A stretch of 64,000 bases of DNA from Spiribacter halobius (GCF_020883455.1 NZ_CP086615.1:1054001-1118000); one strand, 5' to 3'; positions 1 through 10,024 are shown, numbered from the stretch's first letter. Notes: generated from the letters alone by a model not told the origin. Numbers and translations: made by a program.

Positions 1-720
1 GTCGCCGTAGTCCCAGGTGCGCAGCGTCTTCGCGGCGGGCGGCGTGATCTCGCCTGCCCAGACCGTCTCGATGCTGCCGACACCGATGGCCCCGACCAGC
101 ACGACGGCGAACGGCCCGCGGGCCCCGTCGAACAGGCAGACGACGCGCTCGTTGCGGGCGAACAGCTCCGGCACCGCGCGCACCAGCGGTGGCGAGACGC
201 CGAACAGCCGGCCGGGTACGTGCAGCATGCGCCGCAGCCGTCCGGCGCAGGGCATGTGCACCCGGTGGTAGTCCCTGGGCGAGAGGTAGAGCGTGGCGTA
301 GGCGCCATCCCGCAGTCCTGCGGCGAGGCCAGGGTCACCGCCGAGGAGCGCGGTGAGGGTGTAATGCTGGCCCTTCGCCTGCATGAGCTGCTCGCCCTCG
401 AGGCGCCCGTGGGCGCTAAGGCGGCCGTCCACCGGGCTCGTGACCGCATCCGCGGTCGCCGGCTGCGGCCGCACGCCGGGGCGCAGCGCCCGGGTGAAGA
501 AGGCATTGAAGCTTGGATAGGCGGCCGGGTCCGGCTCCGCCGCCTCGCCGAGGTCTACGGCATAGAGCCGGCGGAACGCGCCGATCAGCACCGACTTCCA
601 CGGCCGCCAGGGCCAGCGCGCGGCCCGGTGCACGCAGCGGGAGAGGGCGTGCTGAGGCAGCATGGCCAGAAGCCGGGCGAACAGGCGGTCGGCCGCGCTT
701 GCGGCCTCGGGAGCGGGCAC
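1..720 (-). CDS. psd: Phosphatidylserine decarboxylase proenzyme (3' end cut by window edge)
   Basis: Converts phosphatidylserine to phosphatidylethanolamine at the inner membrane. Reading the minus strand from a GTG at 720 gives 240 uninterrupted codons to the window edge. It carries family blocks such as FNAFFTRALRPGVRP, SPVDGRLS, YLSPRDYHRVHMPC, LFARNERVVCLF and VGSIETVWAGEITPP, collinear with E. coli Psd. The C-terminal LGST autocleavage site that yields the pyruvoyl cofactor lies beyond the window. The GTG start is chosen because GAGGAGG lies upstream of it and it leaves only 5 nt to the Sco gene stop. An in-frame ATG at 663 would give a protein shorter by 19 residues. Probably co-transcribed with the upstream Sco gene. 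Product assignment is secure; the start is less so. Confidence 0.93.
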   Translation of the reverse strand, partial: MPAPEAASAADRLFARLLAMLPQHALSRCVHRAARWPWRPWKSVLIGAFRRLYAVDLGEAAEPDPAAYPSFNAFFTRALRPGVRPQPATADAVTSPVDGRLSAHGRLEGEQLMQAKGQHYTLTALLGGDPGLAAGLRDGAYATLYLSPRDYHRVHMPCAGRLRRMLHVPGRLFGVSPPLVRAVPELFARNERVVCLFDGARGPFAVVLVGAIGVGSIETVWAGEITPPAAKTLRTWDYGD

Positions 721-725
721 CGGGC

Positions 726-1364
726 TCAGCCCTCCTCGCCGTAGCGCTCGCGCATGCGCAGGTAATCGCCGGCGAGAACGCGGCGCCCGTGCGGCGGCTG
801 GAATACGGCCTGCAGCCGGCCCGCGGGGTTGATCAGCAGGACTGCCGAGCTGTGATCGACGCTGTAGCTATCGCCGCCGCCCTCGTCGTGCACGGTGTAG
901 GCGATGCCAAGGGCCTTGGTGAGCCGGTCGAGGGCGGCGCGGTCACCGGTGGCGCCGGTGAATTCGGGATGGAAATGGGTGACGTAGCTGGCGAGCCGCT
1001 CCGGCGTGTCGCGGGCTGGATCCACCGAGATGAACAGCATGCCGGTATCGGCCGCTACGCCTTCCGCTTCCAGTCGCTCCCACGCGCCGGCAAGGTCCGC
1101 CAGGGTGACCGGGCAGACATCGGGGCAGTGGGTAAAGCCGAAGAACAGGAAATGCCACTCGCCCTGGAGGTCCCGGGTCGAGAGCGGCTCCCCGCGGTGG
1201 TCGATCAGTGTGACTTCGGGCAGCGGCCGGCCGCCCGGCAGCCAGGTGCCGTTGAGCGGCGGCTCGGGCTCGCTCGTGAGCCAGAGCACGGCGCCCACGG
1301 TGCTGGCGGCCCCGGCAATGAGGGCCACGGCGAGCAGCAGGGTCATCAGGCGAAGGCGTGTCAT
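726..1364 (-). CDS. SCO1/SenC family copper chaperone
   Basis: 212-residue membrane-anchored thioredoxin-like protein of the Sco family, which delivers copper to the CuA site of cytochrome c oxidase on the periplasmic side. An N-terminal hydrophobic segment (about residues 6-29) serves as signal anchor. The copper-binding CPDVC motif is at residues 80-84 and the distal ligand is His171 (in SVDHSS); FISVDPARDTPE is the typical family block. It sits just upstream of psd on the minus strand. A cytochrome c oxidase subunit II gene lies at the other end of the window, so an oxidase client exists in this genome. Other family roles (thiol redox control) cannot be excluded. Confidence 0.9.
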   Translation of the reverse strand: MTRLRLMTLLLAVALIAGAASTVGAVLWLTSEPEPPLNGTWLPGGRPLPEVTLIDHRGEPLSTRDLQGEWHFLFFGFTHCPDVCPVTLADLAGAWERLEAEGVAADTGMLFISVDPARDTPERLASYVTHFHPEFTGATGDRAALDRLTKALGIAYTVHDEGGGDSYSVDHSSAVLLINPAGRLQAVFQPPHGRRVLAGDYLRMRERYGEEG

Positions 1365-1488
1365 CGTTGAGCGGTCCCGGCCGACCCGTGAGACGGCACA
1401 CGCCGCCGTGGCGGCATGGCATCATTCAGCCCGACATCCTAACCCTGGGCCGCGGGCGCGGAAAGGCGCCCCCGATGAGGCCGCAACG

Positions 1489-2406
1489 ATGACCGGACTT
1501 CCCGAATCGCCGCCGCCGGAGCTGGAAACGGTGGGCGATTACGTGCGCTGGGCGGCGAGCCGGTTCCAGGCCGCCGGGCTCGCCTATGGCCACGGCACCG
1601 ACAACGCCCTGGACGAGGCAGCGGCGCTGGTGCTGGCGACGCTGCAGCTGCCACCGGATCTGCATGCCGCCTATTTCTCGTGCCGGGTGACGGCGCCGGA
1701 GAAGGCGGCCCTGCTGGCGGCGGTGCGCGAGCGGGTGCAGGTCCGCCGGCCGCTGCCCTATATCACCGGCGAGGCCTGGTTCTGTGGGCTTGCCTTCCGG
1801 GTGGACGAGCGCGTGCTCATCCCCCGCTCGCCCATCGCCGAGCTGATCGAGGCCGGCTTCCAGCCCTGGCTGGATCCGGACCGTGTGCAGCGCATCGCCG
1901 ACGTCGGTACCGGCAGCGGCTGCATCGCCATCGCCTGCGCACTGGCCTTCCCGGGGGCGGAAGTGGCTGCGCTGGATCTCTCGGAGGCGGCGCTGGCGCT
2001 GGCACGGGAGAACGCCGAGCGGCACGGCGTCACGGAACGCGTGCGCTGCGCGCGCTCCGACCTGCTCGCGGCCGTGCCGGCGGAGCCGGCGTGGGACCTG
2101 ATCGTGAGCAATCCCCCTTACGTGGACAGCGAGGCCATGGCGGCGCTACCCCCCGAGTACCGCCACGAGCCGCGCGACGCCCTCGCGGCCGGCAGCGACG
2201 GCCTCGATCTGGTGCATCGCCTGCTGCCCGAGGCCGCCCGGCGCCTCAGCGACCATGGCCTGCTCGTGTGCGAAGTCGGCCACAGCCGCCCGGCTCTCGA
2301 GGCCGCCTACCCGGATCTCCCGGTGACCTGGGTTGAGCTGGAGCGGGGCGGCACGGGGGTCTTCGTCGCTGACGCAGAGGCGCTGCGTCGGCAGTTCATA
2401 CAATGA
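1489..2406 (+). CDS. prmB: 50S ribosomal protein L3 N5-glutamine methyltransferase
   Basis: 305-residue SAM-dependent methyltransferase of the HemK/PrmB class, which methylates a glutamine of ribosomal protein L3. The N-terminal helical domain is followed by the Rossmann fold with the SAM loop DVGTGSG (about residues 138-145) and the catalytic NPPY at 208-211. The N-terminal block with YITGEAWFCGL favours PrmB over PrmC (HemK), which normally accompanies prfA; no prfA is present here. The ATG at 1489 is chosen because the reading frame upstream lacks family similarity. The gene is immediately followed by a repeat island and then aroC; prmB-aroC adjacency is common in gammaproteobacteria. Confidence 0.92.
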   Translation: MTGLPESPPPELETVGDYVRWAASRFQAAGLAYGHGTDNALDEAAALVLATLQLPPDLHAAYFSCRVTAPEKAALLAAVRERVQVRRPLPYITGEAWFCGLAFRVDERVLIPRSPIAELIEAGFQPWLDPDRVQRIADVGTGSGCIAIACALAFPGAEVAALDLSEAALALARENAERHGVTERVRCARSDLLAAVPAEPAWDLIVSNPPYVDSEAMAALPPEYRHEPRDALAAGSDGLDLVHRLLPEAARRLSDHGLLVCEVGHSRPALEAAYPDLPVTWVELERGGTGVFVADAEALRRQFIQ

Positions 2407-2524
2407 GTTCAAGGTTCAAAGTTCAAAGTTCAAAGGCCGCGGGTTAGAGTACGGGGCCGGTAGCCGCCGCGCCCTCTCGCTTTGAGCTTTGAACCTTGAA
2501 CTTTGAACTTCCCACTTTGAACTC
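2405..2524. repeat. Family-a TTCAAAGT heptad inverted-repeat island, copy 1
   Basis: The left half is a run of GTTCAA(A/G) heptads (2405-2435). The right half (2480-2524) carries the reverse-complement heptads CTTTGAA. The ~45 nt between them are ordinary GC-rich sequence. The island starts on the prmB stop codon and ends 6 nt before aroC, and is strikingly AT-rich against its surroundings. Similar islands occur at 18827-18938 and 32611-32742. The RNA could fold into a long hairpin and act as a terminator or transcript stabiliser; that role is inference. Confidence 0.8.
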
Positions 2525-2530
2525 ACGCTA

Positions 2531-3634
2531 ATGTCCGGCAACACCTTCGGCCGCCTTTTTACCGTGACCACCTTCGGCGAGAGCCATGGGCCTGCGCTGG
2601 GGGCGGTGGTGGACGGCTGTCCGCCGGGGCTGGCGCTCAGTGAGGCGGATCTGCAGGGGGATCTGGACCGGCGGCGGCCGGGGACGTCACGGCATACCTC
2701 CCAGCGGCGGGAGACGGACAGCGTGCGCATCCTCTCCGGGGTGTTCGACGGGCGCACCACCGGCGCGCCCATCGGGCTGCTGATCGAGAACGTCGACCAG
2801 CGCTCGCGGGACTACGCGAAGATCCGCGAGCAGTTCCGCCCCGGGCACGCCGACTACACGTACTGGCAGAAGTACGGCATCCGCGACTACCGCGGCGGTG
2901 GGCGTTCCTCGGCCCGCGAGACCGCGCTGCGGGTCGCCGCCGGCGGTATCGCACGCAAGTATCTGGCCGAGCGCCTCGGGGTGCGCATCCGCGGCTGGCT
3001 CGCCCAGCTCGGGCCCATCGAGCTCGCACTGGACGACTGGGAGGCGGTGGACGCCAACCCGTTCTTCTGCGGCGAGCCGGAGCGCGTGCCGGAGCTCGAG
3101 GCCTACATGGACCGGCTGCGCAAGGAAGGGGATTCCATTGGCGCGGCGGTGGGCGTGCTCGCCCGCGGCGTGCCGCCCGGGCTTGGCGAGCCGGTGTTCG
3201 ACCGCCTGGATGCCGACCTCGCCCATGGGCTGATGAGCATCAACGCCGTGAAGGGCGTGGAGATCGGCGCAGGCTTCGCGTCGGTGGCGCAGAAGGGCAC
3301 CGAGCACCGTGATGAGATCACGCCGGAGGGCTTCCTCTCCAACAACGCCGGCGGGACGCTGGGCGGCATCTCCACCGGCCAGGACGTGGTGGCGCGCATC
3401 GCGCTCAAGCCCACCTCCAGCATCCGCCTGCCCGGGCGCTCGGTGAACGTGCGCGGCGAGCCCACGGAGGTGGTCACCACCGGCCGCCACGACCCCTGCG
3501 TCGGCATCCGCGCAACGCCCATCGCCGAGGCGATGATGGCGCTGGTGCTCATGGACCACTTCCTGCGCCACCGGGCCCAGAACGCGGACGTCGATTCCGG
3601 CACGCCGGTGATCCCCGCCGAACCCGGTCGCTGA
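2531..3634 (+). CDS. aroC: Chorismate synthase
   Basis: 367 residues, the usual length for bacterial AroC. It catalyses the last shikimate-pathway step, trans-1,4-elimination of phosphate from EPSP to chorismate, using reduced FMN. The N-terminal [19 protein letters not shown] block contains the catalytic His19. The [25 protein letters not shown] and [18 protein letters not shown] blocks match the FMN and substrate site. It supplies chorismate to the tryptophan genes in this window and to folate synthesis (folC is nearby). It lies between a family-a repeat island and an MFS transporter gene 1 nt downstream, with which it is probably co-transcribed. Confidence 0.97.
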   Translation: MSGNTFGRLFTVTTFGESHGPALGAVVDGCPPGLALSEADLQGDLDRRRPGTSRHTSQRRETDSVRILSGVFDGRTTGAPIGLLIENVDQRSRDYAKIREQFRPGHADYTYWQKYGIRDYRGGGRSSARETALRVAAGGIARKYLAERLGVRIRGWLAQLGPIELALDDWEAVDANPFFCGEPERVPELEAYMDRLRKEGDSIGAAVGVLARGVPPGLGEPVFDRLDADLAHGLMSINAVKGVEIGAGFASVAQKGTEHRDEITPEGFLSNNAGGTLGGISTGQDVVARIALKPTSSIRLPGRSVNVRGEPTEVVTTGRHDPCVGIRATPIAEAMMALVLMDHFLRHRAQNADVDSGTPVIPAEPGR

Positions 3635-3635
3635 G

Positions 3636-4808
3636 GTGCCCCAAGGGCTGCCCTTCAAGCGCCTCGCTGCGTTCTATTTCTGCTTCTTCGGGGTCCTTGG
3701 GGTGCTCGCGCCCTACTGGGGACCTTACCTGCGCAGCCGTGGCTTCGGCGCCGCCGAGATCGGCGAGCTGATCGCCCTGCTGCACGCCACCAAGATCATC
3801 GCGCCCAATCTCTGGGGCTGGCTTGCGGATCGCACCGGCCGGCGTATCGCCATCATCCGCGGGGCCTGTCTCGCGGCGCTGGTCGGCTTCGCCGGCGTGC
3901 TGCTGCCCGGGGGCTACTGGTGGATGGCGCTGGTGATGGTGGCGTTCAGCTTCTTCTGGAACGCCGCGCTGCCCCAGTTCGAGGCCAACACCATGAGCCA
4001 TCTCGGGGCGGAGACCCACCGCTATCCGCGCATCCGGCTCTGGGGCTCGGTAGGGTTCATGCTCTCGGTGCTGGTGCTGGGCGAGGCGGTGGACCGGCTT
4101 GGCGCGGGTATCGTGCCCTGGGTGCTGCTTGGCCTGTTCGCCCTGCTGGCGGGGGTGAGCCTGAGCGTGCCGCCGGCGGAGCGCGCCATCCGCGCCGGCG
4201 GCGACGGCGGCTTCCTGCGGGTGCTGACGACGCCGCGGGTGGCTGGCCTGCTGGTCGCCTGTTTCCTGCTGCAGGCAAGCCATGGCCCGTTCTACGCCCT
4301 CTACAGCATCTACCTGCAGGACAACGGCTATTCCGGCGGCACGATCGGCGTGCTCTGGTCCCTCGGCGTGCTGGCGGAGATCGGCGTGTTCCTGCTCATG
4401 CCGCGCTGGCTCCCGCGCTTCGGCCCGCGGCGCCTGCTCACCCTGGCCATGGCGCTGACGACGGTACGCTGGCTGGTGGTGGGGGCGTTCCCGGGCTCGC
4501 TGGCGCTGCAGGCCGGGGCCCAGCTGCTGCATGCCGCTAGCTACGGGGTCTACCACGCCACCGCCATCTCGCTCATCGACCGCTTCTTCGTCGGCGGCCA
4601 TCAGGGGCGCGGACAGGCCCTCTACAGCAGCCTGACCTTCGGTGCCGGTGTCGCCGCCGGGAGTCTGCTGGCGGGCCATCTCTGGGAGTCGGCGGGCAGT
4701 GCCGCCACCTTCTACGCCGCCGCGGCCGCGGCGGCAATGGGGGCGGTGCTCGCGTTCCGGGTGGCGCCGGTGGCGCATCAGCCCGTGGATGAGTCCCGCC
4801 GGGCTTGA
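3636..4808 (+). CDS. MFS transporter, phenylpropionate/nucleoside-type (MFS_1-like)
   Basis: 390-residue integral membrane protein with about 12 hydrophobic segments. The N-terminal block KRLAAFYFCFFGVLGVLAPYWG and the G-x-LADRTGRR loop between TM2 and TM3 are typical of the MFS_1_like group, which includes E. coli HcaT-like proteins. The start is a GTG 1 nt after the aroC stop, indicating translational coupling. The conserved HxxRxRLWGSVGF block in the middle (around residues 128-140) supports this subgroup. The substrate cannot be read from sequence; aromatic acids are a possibility given the family and the aroC neighbour, but that is inference. Confidence 0.82.
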   Translation: MPQGLPFKRLAAFYFCFFGVLGVLAPYWGPYLRSRGFGAAEIGELIALLHATKIIAPNLWGWLADRTGRRIAIIRGACLAALVGFAGVLLPGGYWWMALVMVAFSFFWNAALPQFEANTMSHLGAETHRYPRIRLWGSVGFMLSVLVLGEAVDRLGAGIVPWVLLGLFALLAGVSLSVPPAERAIRAGGDGGFLRVLTTPRVAGLLVACFLLQASHGPFYALYSIYLQDNGYSGGTIGVLWSLGVLAEIGVFLLMPRWLPRFGPRRLLTLAMALTTVRWLVVGAFPGSLALQAGAQLLHAASYGVYHATAISLIDRFFVGGHQGRGQALYSSLTFGAGVAAGSLLAGHLWESAGSAATFYAAAAAAAMGAVLAFRVAPVAHQPVDESRRA

Positions 4809-4896
4809 AGGGCGGTGGTCGAAAACCTTACCTGACCGGTGTGGTCGCCAAGCCGGTGTCCCGCGATGCCTCGGGCGTATTTTGCAGCCGTGCCCG

Positions 4897-5006
4897 GTGC
4901 GAGGCGGGGCGGAAGCGCTCGGGACACGCCGTGAATACGTCCGTGTAGGCTCGTAGGCGAGGTCCCTCTCGCCTACGGTCCCGAGCGCTTCCGCCCCGCC
5001 TCGCAC
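4897..5006 (+). repeat. Family-b 110-bp structured palindrome, copy 1
   Basis: Two perfectly complementary 28-bp arms (4897-4924 and 4979-5006) enclose a one-sided 27-nt segment containing GTGAATACGTCCGTGTAGGC and an inner 10-bp hairpin (4952-4977, loop GTCCCT). Flanking sequence to about 5033 (GCGGCATCTTCCGCG) is also shared with copy 2. It is one of three equal-length copies (others 9645-9754 and 19633-19742). It occupies the otherwise gene-free 4809-5215 stretch; the rest of that stretch holds only the leuC promoter region. Confidence 0.85.
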
Positions 5007-5116
5007 TGCCGACGTTTGCGGCATCTTCCGCGAGAGCGCCAGGGAGGGCACATGCCGGAGTCAAGGACCTGGTGCGCCGACCATCGGCAACGCAGTGCTG
5101 CGACTCGCATCAGCGG

Positions 5117-5146
5117 TTCAGCGCCTGCCCGGGCTGTGGGTATAAT
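5117..5146 (+). promoter_or_regulatory. Probable sigma-70 promoter of leuCDB
   Basis: A perfect TATAAT at 5141-5146 with a weak -35-like TTCAGC at 5117-5122 (18-nt spacer), 70 nt upstream of the leuC start. Such an AT-rich hexamer is rare in this GC-rich context. No leucine-rich leader peptide or attenuator is visible between it and leuC. Confidence 0.5.
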
Positions 5147-5215
5147 ATCCGGCTACCCGTGCGGCGCGGTACGGTGACTGTGCAAGCGCCAGGTGCCTGA
5201 GAAACGAGGACAGTC

Positions 5216-6625
5216 ATGGCCGGAAAGACTCTCTACGACAAGCTCTGGGATGCCCATGTCGTGCGCGACAACGGCGACGGCACCGCGCTGCTCTACATCG
5301 ACCGGCAGCTGGTGCACGAGGTGACCTCGCCCCAGGCGTTCGAGGGTCTGCGCCTGGCCGGGCGGGGCGTGTGGCGCACCGAGGCCAATCTGGCCGTGGT
5401 GGACCACAACGTGCCCACCATCGGTCGCGAGAGCGGCATCGACGACCCCATCTCGCGCCTGCAGGTGGAGACGCTGGACCGCAACTGCCGCGAGTTCGGC
5501 ATCGTGCAGTTCGGTCTGCTGGACCGCCGACAGGGCATCGTGCACATCATCGGCCCCGAGCAGGGCGCGACCCAGCCCGGCATGACCGTGGTCTGCGGCG
5601 ACTCCCACACCTCCACCCACGGTGCGATGGGGGCGCTCGCCTTCGGCATCGGCACCTCCGAGGTGGAGCACGTGCTCGCCACCCAGACCCTGGTGCAGTC
5701 GAAGTCGAAGCGCATGCTGGTTCGCGTCGACGGCCGGCCCGGGCCCGGGGTCACCGCCAAGGACATCATGCTCGCCATCATCGGCAAGATCGGCACCGCC
5801 GGCGGCACCGGCTACGCCATCGAGTACGGCGGCGAGGCCATCCGCGCGCTGCCCATGTCCGGGCGCATGACCATCTGCAACATGTCCATCGAGGCCGGCG
5901 CGCGCTGCGGCATGGTGGCCGTGGACGACACCACCATCGAGTACATGCGCGGTCGGCCCTACGCTCCCCAGGGCGCGATGTGGGACCGCGCGGTGGACTA
6001 CTGGCGCACGCTGGTCAGCGACGACGATGCCGAGTTCGACCGCGTCGTCGTGCTCGACGCCGCCGAGATCAAGCCCCAGGTCTCCTGGGGTACCTCCCCG
6101 GAGATGGTGGTGCCGGTGGACGGCGTGGTGCCGGATCCGGCCGCGGAGCCGGACGAGGTCAAGCGCGCCGGCATGAAGCGGGCGCTGGAGTACATGGGGC
6201 TCGAGCCCGGGACGCCGATCCGCGAGATCCGCCCGGAGAAGATCTTCATCGGCTCCTGCACCAACGCGCGCATCGAGGACCTGCGCGCCGCGGCGCGCAT
6301 CCTGCGCGGCAAGCGCATCGCCGAGGGCATACGCCAGGCCATGGTGGTGCCGGGCTCGGGCCTGGTTAAGTGGCAGGCCGAGCAGGAGGGGTTGGACGAG
6401 GTGTTCAAGTCCGCCGGTTTCGAGTGGCGCGATGCCGGCTGCTCCATGTGCCTCGGCATGAACCCGGACCGGCTCGGCCCGGGGGAGCGCTGCGCGTCCA
6501 CCTCGAACCGCAACTTCGAGGGCCGCCAGGGCCAGGGCGGGCGCACTCATCTGGTGAGCCCGGAGATGGCCGCCGCGGCGGCAGTGGCCGGGCATTTCGT
6601 CGACGTCCGTGAGGTGGAGGCATGA
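5216..6625 (+). CDS. leuC: 3-isopropylmalate dehydratase large subunit
   Basis: 469-residue aconitase-family subunit. With LeuD it isomerises 2-isopropylmalate to 3-isopropylmalate in leucine synthesis. The three [4Fe-4S] ligands are visible as Cys348 (GSCTNAR), Cys409 and Cys412 (CSMCLGMN). [19 protein letters not shown] and NRNFEGRQG are canonical substrate-site blocks. A GAGGA Shine-Dalgarno lies just upstream of the ATG. The stop overlaps the leuD start by 4 nt (ATGA), so the two subunits are translationally coupled. As an Fe-S enzyme it depends on the SUF operon located later in this window. leuA is not in the window. Confidence 0.98.
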   Translation: MAGKTLYDKLWDAHVVRDNGDGTALLYIDRQLVHEVTSPQAFEGLRLAGRGVWRTEANLAVVDHNVPTIGRESGIDDPISRLQVETLDRNCREFGIVQFGLLDRRQGIVHIIGPEQGATQPGMTVVCGDSHTSTHGAMGALAFGIGTSEVEHVLATQTLVQSKSKRMLVRVDGRPGPGVTAKDIMLAIIGKIGTAGGTGYAIEYGGEAIRALPMSGRMTICNMSIEAGARCGMVAVDDTTIEYMRGRPYAPQGAMWDRAVDYWRTLVSDDDAEFDRVVVLDAAEIKPQVSWGTSPEMVVPVDGVVPDPAAEPDEVKRAGMKRALEYMGLEPGTPIREIRPEKIFIGSCTNARIEDLRAAARILRGKRIAEGIRQAMVVPGSGLVKWQAEQEGLDEVFKSAGFEWRDAGCSMCLGMNPDRLGPGERCASTSNRNFEGRQGQGGRTHLVSPEMAAAAAVAGHFVDVREVEA

Positions 6626-7281
6626 GCATGGAGCCCCTGACCCGGGTCACCGGCGTGGTGGCGCCGCTGGATCGCGCCAACGTCGACACCGACGCGATCA
6701 TCCCGAAGCAGTTCCTGAAGTCGATCCACCGCACCGGCTTTGGCCCCAACCTGTTCGACGAATGGCGCTATCTTGACCACGGCGAGCCGGGGCAGGACAA
6801 CAGCGGCCGGCCGCTGAACCCGGACTTCGTGCTCAACCAGCCCCGCTACCGGGATGCCCGCATCCTGCTCACACGGCGTAACTTCGGCTGCGGCTCCTCC
6901 CGGGAGCACGCGCCCTGGGCGCTGGCGGACTTCGGCTTCCGCGTGCTCATCGCGCCGAGCTTCGCCGACATCTTCTACAACAACTGCAGCAAGAACGGGA
7001 TCCTGCCGGTGGTGCTGCCGGAGGACACCGTGCAGTCGCTGTTCGAGGCGACCTGGGCGAACGAGGGCTACACGCTCACCGTCGATCTGCCGGAGCAGGT
7101 GGTCACCACCCCCGAGGGCGAGCGTCACGGTTTCGACATCGATCCGCACCGCAAGCGCATGCTGGTGGAGGGGCTGGACGAGATCGGCCTGACCCTGGAG
7201 CGCGCCGACGACATCCGCGCCTACGAGGCGAAGCGCCGCGAGGTCACCCCGTGGATCTTCGAGGGTGTGGGGCGGGCATGA
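6622..7281 (+). CDS. leuD: 3-isopropylmalate dehydratase small subunit
   Basis: 219 residues, the swivel domain that pairs with LeuC. Family blocks seen include [20 protein letters not shown] near the N-terminus, [17 protein letters not shown], and [16 protein letters not shown]. The ATG at 6622 overlaps the leuC stop by 4 nt, and the gene's own stop overlaps the leuB start by 4 nt. Length and motifs are fully typical of proteobacterial LeuD. Confidence 0.98.
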   Translation: MSMEPLTRVTGVVAPLDRANVDTDAIIPKQFLKSIHRTGFGPNLFDEWRYLDHGEPGQDNSGRPLNPDFVLNQPRYRDARILLTRRNFGCGSSREHAPWALADFGFRVLIAPSFADIFYNNCSKNGILPVVLPEDTVQSLFEATWANEGYTLTVDLPEQVVTTPEGERHGFDIDPHRKRMLVEGLDEIGLTLERADDIRAYEAKRREVTPWIFEGVGRA

Positions 7282-8360
7282 GCCACCGCATCCTGATCCT
7301 GCCGGGAGACGGCATCGGCCCCGAGATCGTCGCCGAGGCGGAAAAGGTCGTCACGGCGCTGCAGGCGGACTTCGGCCTCGATGCCGAGGTCGAGCACGCC
7401 CGGCTGGGCGGCCAGGCCGTTGACGCCGAAGGGGCCCCGCTGCCGGAGAGCACCCTGGCCCGCGCCCGCGAGGCCGACGCCATCCTGCTCGGCGCCGTGG
7501 GCGGTCCGAAGTGGGAGGCCATCGACCGGCCGCTGCGGCCCGAGCGCGGGCTGCTCGCCATCCGCGCCGAGCTCGGGCTGTTCGCGAACCTGCGGCCGGC
7601 GCTGCTGTTTCCCGAGCTGGCCGGCGCCTCGGCGCTGCGCCCGGAGGTGGTGGCCGGGCTCGACATGCTGATCGTCCGCGAGCTCACCGGCGGCATCTAC
7701 TTCGGCGAGCCCCGCGGCCTCCGTATCCGTGAGGACGGCGTCCGCGAGGGCTTCAATACGCTGCGGTACGGCGAGGACGAGATCGAGCGTATCGGCCGCG
7801 CGGCGTTCACGGCGGCTCAGCGCCGCAACGGGCGACTGTGCTCGGTGGACAAGGCCAACGTGCTGGAGTCGAGCGAGCTCTGGCGCGAGGTGATGGAGCG
7901 GCTCGCTCCGGAGTACCCGGACGTCAGCCTCTCCCACATGTACGTGGACAACGCCGCCATGCAGCTGGTGCGGGCGCCGAAGCAGTTCGACGTCATCGTC
8001 ACCGGCAACCTGTTCGGCGACATCCTCTCCGACTGCGCCGCCATGCTCACCGGCTCCATCGGCATGCTGCCCTCGGCCTCCCTGGATGAGACCGGCAAGG
8101 GACTCTACGAGCCGGTGCACGGCTCGGCGCCGGACATCGCCGGGCGGGACGCGGCCAACCCGCTGGCCACCATCCTCTCGCTGGCCATGCTGCTGCGCTA
8201 CAGCCTCGACGAGGGCGCGCTGGCGGACCGTGTGGAGGCGGCGGTGGGCCGCGTCCTTGGCCAGGGCCTGCGCACCCCGGACATTGCCGGCGAGGGTGAG
8301 CCGGTGGTGGGCACGACGGCCATGGGGGATGCGGTGGTGGCCGCGCTCGGGGCGGTCTGA
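7278..8360 (+). CDS. leuB: 3-isopropylmalate dehydrogenase
   Basis: 360 residues. Oxidatively decarboxylates 3-isopropylmalate to 2-ketoisocaproate with NAD+. The sequence opens with [12 protein letters not shown]. It has [14 protein letters not shown], the [15 protein letters not shown] substrate/metal segment, [10 protein letters not shown], and [15 protein letters not shown] for metal and NAD binding. The start is the ATG at 7278, overlapping the leuD stop (ATGA); an in-frame ATG nine codons earlier lies within leuD and is rejected. Third gene of the leuCDB operon; asd follows 67 nt later. Confidence 0.98.
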   Translation: MSHRILILPGDGIGPEIVAEAEKVVTALQADFGLDAEVEHARLGGQAVDAEGAPLPESTLARAREADAILLGAVGGPKWEAIDRPLRPERGLLAIRAELGLFANLRPALLFPELAGASALRPEVVAGLDMLIVRELTGGIYFGEPRGLRIREDGVREGFNTLRYGEDEIERIGRAAFTAAQRRNGRLCSVDKANVLESSELWREVMERLAPEYPDVSLSHMYVDNAAMQLVRAPKQFDVIVTGNLFGDILSDCAAMLTGSIGMLPSASLDETGKGLYEPVHGSAPDIAGRDAANPLATILSLAMLLRYSLDEGALADRVEAAVGRVLGQGLRTPDIAGEGEPVVGTTAMGDAVVAALGAV

Positions 8361-8427
8361 GCGGGGCATCCGGAACACTCTCGCGCCCGCGCCCCGGCGC
8401 GGCGCGCCGTAAACCATCGAGGTCATC

Positions 8428-9540
8428 ATGAAACGAATCGGATTTGTCGGCTGGCGGGGCATGGTGGGCTCCGTGCTCATGGAGCGCATGCGCGCGGAGG
8501 ACGACTTCCGCGACATCGACCCGGTATTCTTCTCCACCTCCCAGGCCGGCCAGCCGGGTCCCGACGTGGGCCGCGAGGTGCCGCCGCTGCAGGATGCCCA
8601 TGATATCGACGCCCTGGCCGGGATGGACGCCATCGTCACCACCCAGGGTGGCGACTACACCGGGGCGGTCTACGAAAGGCTGCGCGCCGCCGGCTGGCAG
8701 GGCCACTGGATCGACGCCGCCTCCACCCTGCGCATGGCCGAGGACAGCATCATCGTCCTCGACCCGGTGAACCACGACGTCATCACCCGGGCGCTGGCGC
8801 AGGGCACGCGCACCTTCGTCGGCGGCAACTGCACCGTCAGCCTCATGCTCATGGCCATCGGCGGGCTGTTCCATCACAACCTGGTGGAGTGGATCTCGCC
8901 CATGACCTACCAGGCCGCTTCCGGCTCCGGCGCCCAGCACATGCGCGAGCTGCTCAAGCAGATGGGCTATCTCGAGAGCGCGGCGCGGGAGCTGCTGGAC
9001 GATCCCGCCGGGGCCATCCTCGACATCGACCGTCGGGTTACCGAGGCGCTGCGCAGCGATGACTACCCGGACGAGCAGTTCGGCGTGCCCCTGGCCGGCA
9101 GCCTCATCCCCTGGATCGACAAGGCCATGGACTCCGGCCAGAGCAAGGAGGAGTGGAAGGCCGGGGTGGAGTCGAACAAGATCCTCGGCCGCCAGGACAA
9201 TCCCGTGCCCATCGACGGGATCTGCGTGCGGGTAGGTGCGATGCGCTCCCACGCCCAGGCGCTGACCATCAAGCTGCGCCGGGACGTTCCGCTGGACGAG
9301 CTCCACGGCATGCTCGCCGAGGCCAACCAGTGGGTCGAGGTGGTGCCGAACGAGCCGGCGCCGAGCCAGCAGCGGCTGACCCCGGCGGCGGTCAGCGGCA
9401 CGCTGCAGGTCCCGGTGGGCCGCCTGCGCAAGCTGGCCATGGGTCCGGAGTACCTCTCGGCCTTCACCGTCGGTGACCAGCTCCTCTGGGGCGCGGCCGA
9501 GCCGCTGCGGCGCACGCTGAGGCTGCTGCTGGCCGCCTGA
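8428..9540 (+). CDS. asd: Aspartate-semialdehyde dehydrogenase
   Basis: 370 residues, matching the gammaproteobacterial Asd class. It reduces aspartyl phosphate to aspartate semialdehyde, feeding lysine, threonine, methionine and peptidoglycan diaminopimelate synthesis. The N-terminus [20 protein letters not shown] is the NADP-binding glycine-rich start. The catalytic Cys135 is in GGNCTVSLM, at the position known for E. coli Asd; [15 protein letters not shown] and [12 protein letters not shown] complete the active site. It is followed by a palindromic terminator-like sequence and a family-b repeat. Confidence 0.98.
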   Translation: MKRIGFVGWRGMVGSVLMERMRAEDDFRDIDPVFFSTSQAGQPGPDVGREVPPLQDAHDIDALAGMDAIVTTQGGDYTGAVYERLRAAGWQGHWIDAASTLRMAEDSIIVLDPVNHDVITRALAQGTRTFVGGNCTVSLMLMAIGGLFHHNLVEWISPMTYQAASGSGAQHMRELLKQMGYLESAARELLDDPAGAILDIDRRVTEALRSDDYPDEQFGVPLAGSLIPWIDKAMDSGQSKEEWKAGVESNKILGRQDNPVPIDGICVRVGAMRSHAQALTIKLRRDVPLDELHGMLAEANQWVEVVPNEPAPSQQRLTPAAVSGTLQVPVGRLRKLAMGPEYLSAFTVGDQLLWGAAEPLRRTLRLLLAA

Positions 9541-9599
9541 GCGGGTCGGTACCAGCGCTTCCCCAGGTTACGTATCTGCATCAGCCATGCCGGCGGGGA

Positions 9600-9625
9600 C
9601 CTTACCCGCGGCGCCGCGGGTAAGG
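9600..9625. terminator. Perfect 26-bp palindrome behind asd
   Basis: An uninterrupted GC-rich palindrome centred on GGCGCC lies 60 nt after the asd stop, with CTTACCCGCG as one arm and its complement as the other. As RNA it would fold into an 11-bp stem with a tetraloop. Only a short T-run follows (CGTTT), so a terminator role for leuCDB-asd is plausible but not certain. Confidence 0.4.
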
Positions 9626-9644
9626 CGTTTGCCGTGCCGTGCCG

Positions 9645-9754
9645 AAGCGGGGCGGGGTGGGAGCGCCCGGGACACGCCGTAAACCCTTCCCTGGGGGCTC
9701 GCAGGCGAGGTCAGTCTCGCCTGCGGTCCCGGGCGCTCCCACCCCGCCCCGCTT
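9645..9754 (+). repeat. Family-b 110-bp structured palindrome, copy 2
   Basis: Perfect 28-bp arms at 9645-9672 and 9727-9754, with an inner 10-bp hairpin and the one-sided GGGACACGCCGTAAACC segment, in the same orientation as copy 1. Compared with copy 1, the arm sequence differs at six positions and every difference is matched in the opposite arm. The 649-nt gap between asd and fimV (9541-10189) otherwise holds only the preceding palindrome and the presumed fimV promoter. Confidence 0.85.
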
Positions 9755-10024
9755 TGCCGGCGTCGGTGGCGTATTCCGCGACGGGCAGCGGGTCGACAGG
9801 TGCTTTGCCTCCGGAACGGCTTGGCATTTGCGGCCTGGGGGCCTGTCGGTGCGGTTGTGCGGTCCTCCAAGCTGCGAACCATGACCGGATTTTCCCCCGC
9901 GGCCTGGGGCAGCATCCGGCCCAGCGCATTCCCGGCCGGGTGTCGGGTACAGCGGATAACGTCCCGGTAACGGCGGCGGGTTCGGCTGGAAAAGCGCCGG
10001 TATCGCCAGGGGTTAGTGCCCGTC

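Noticed and set aside
1474-1489. Upstream ATG at 1474 as prmB start
   Set aside because: Out of frame with prmB.
5153-6595. Minus-strand open frame opposite leuC
   Set aside because: Shadow of leuC; no domain and His/Ala/Gly-biased.
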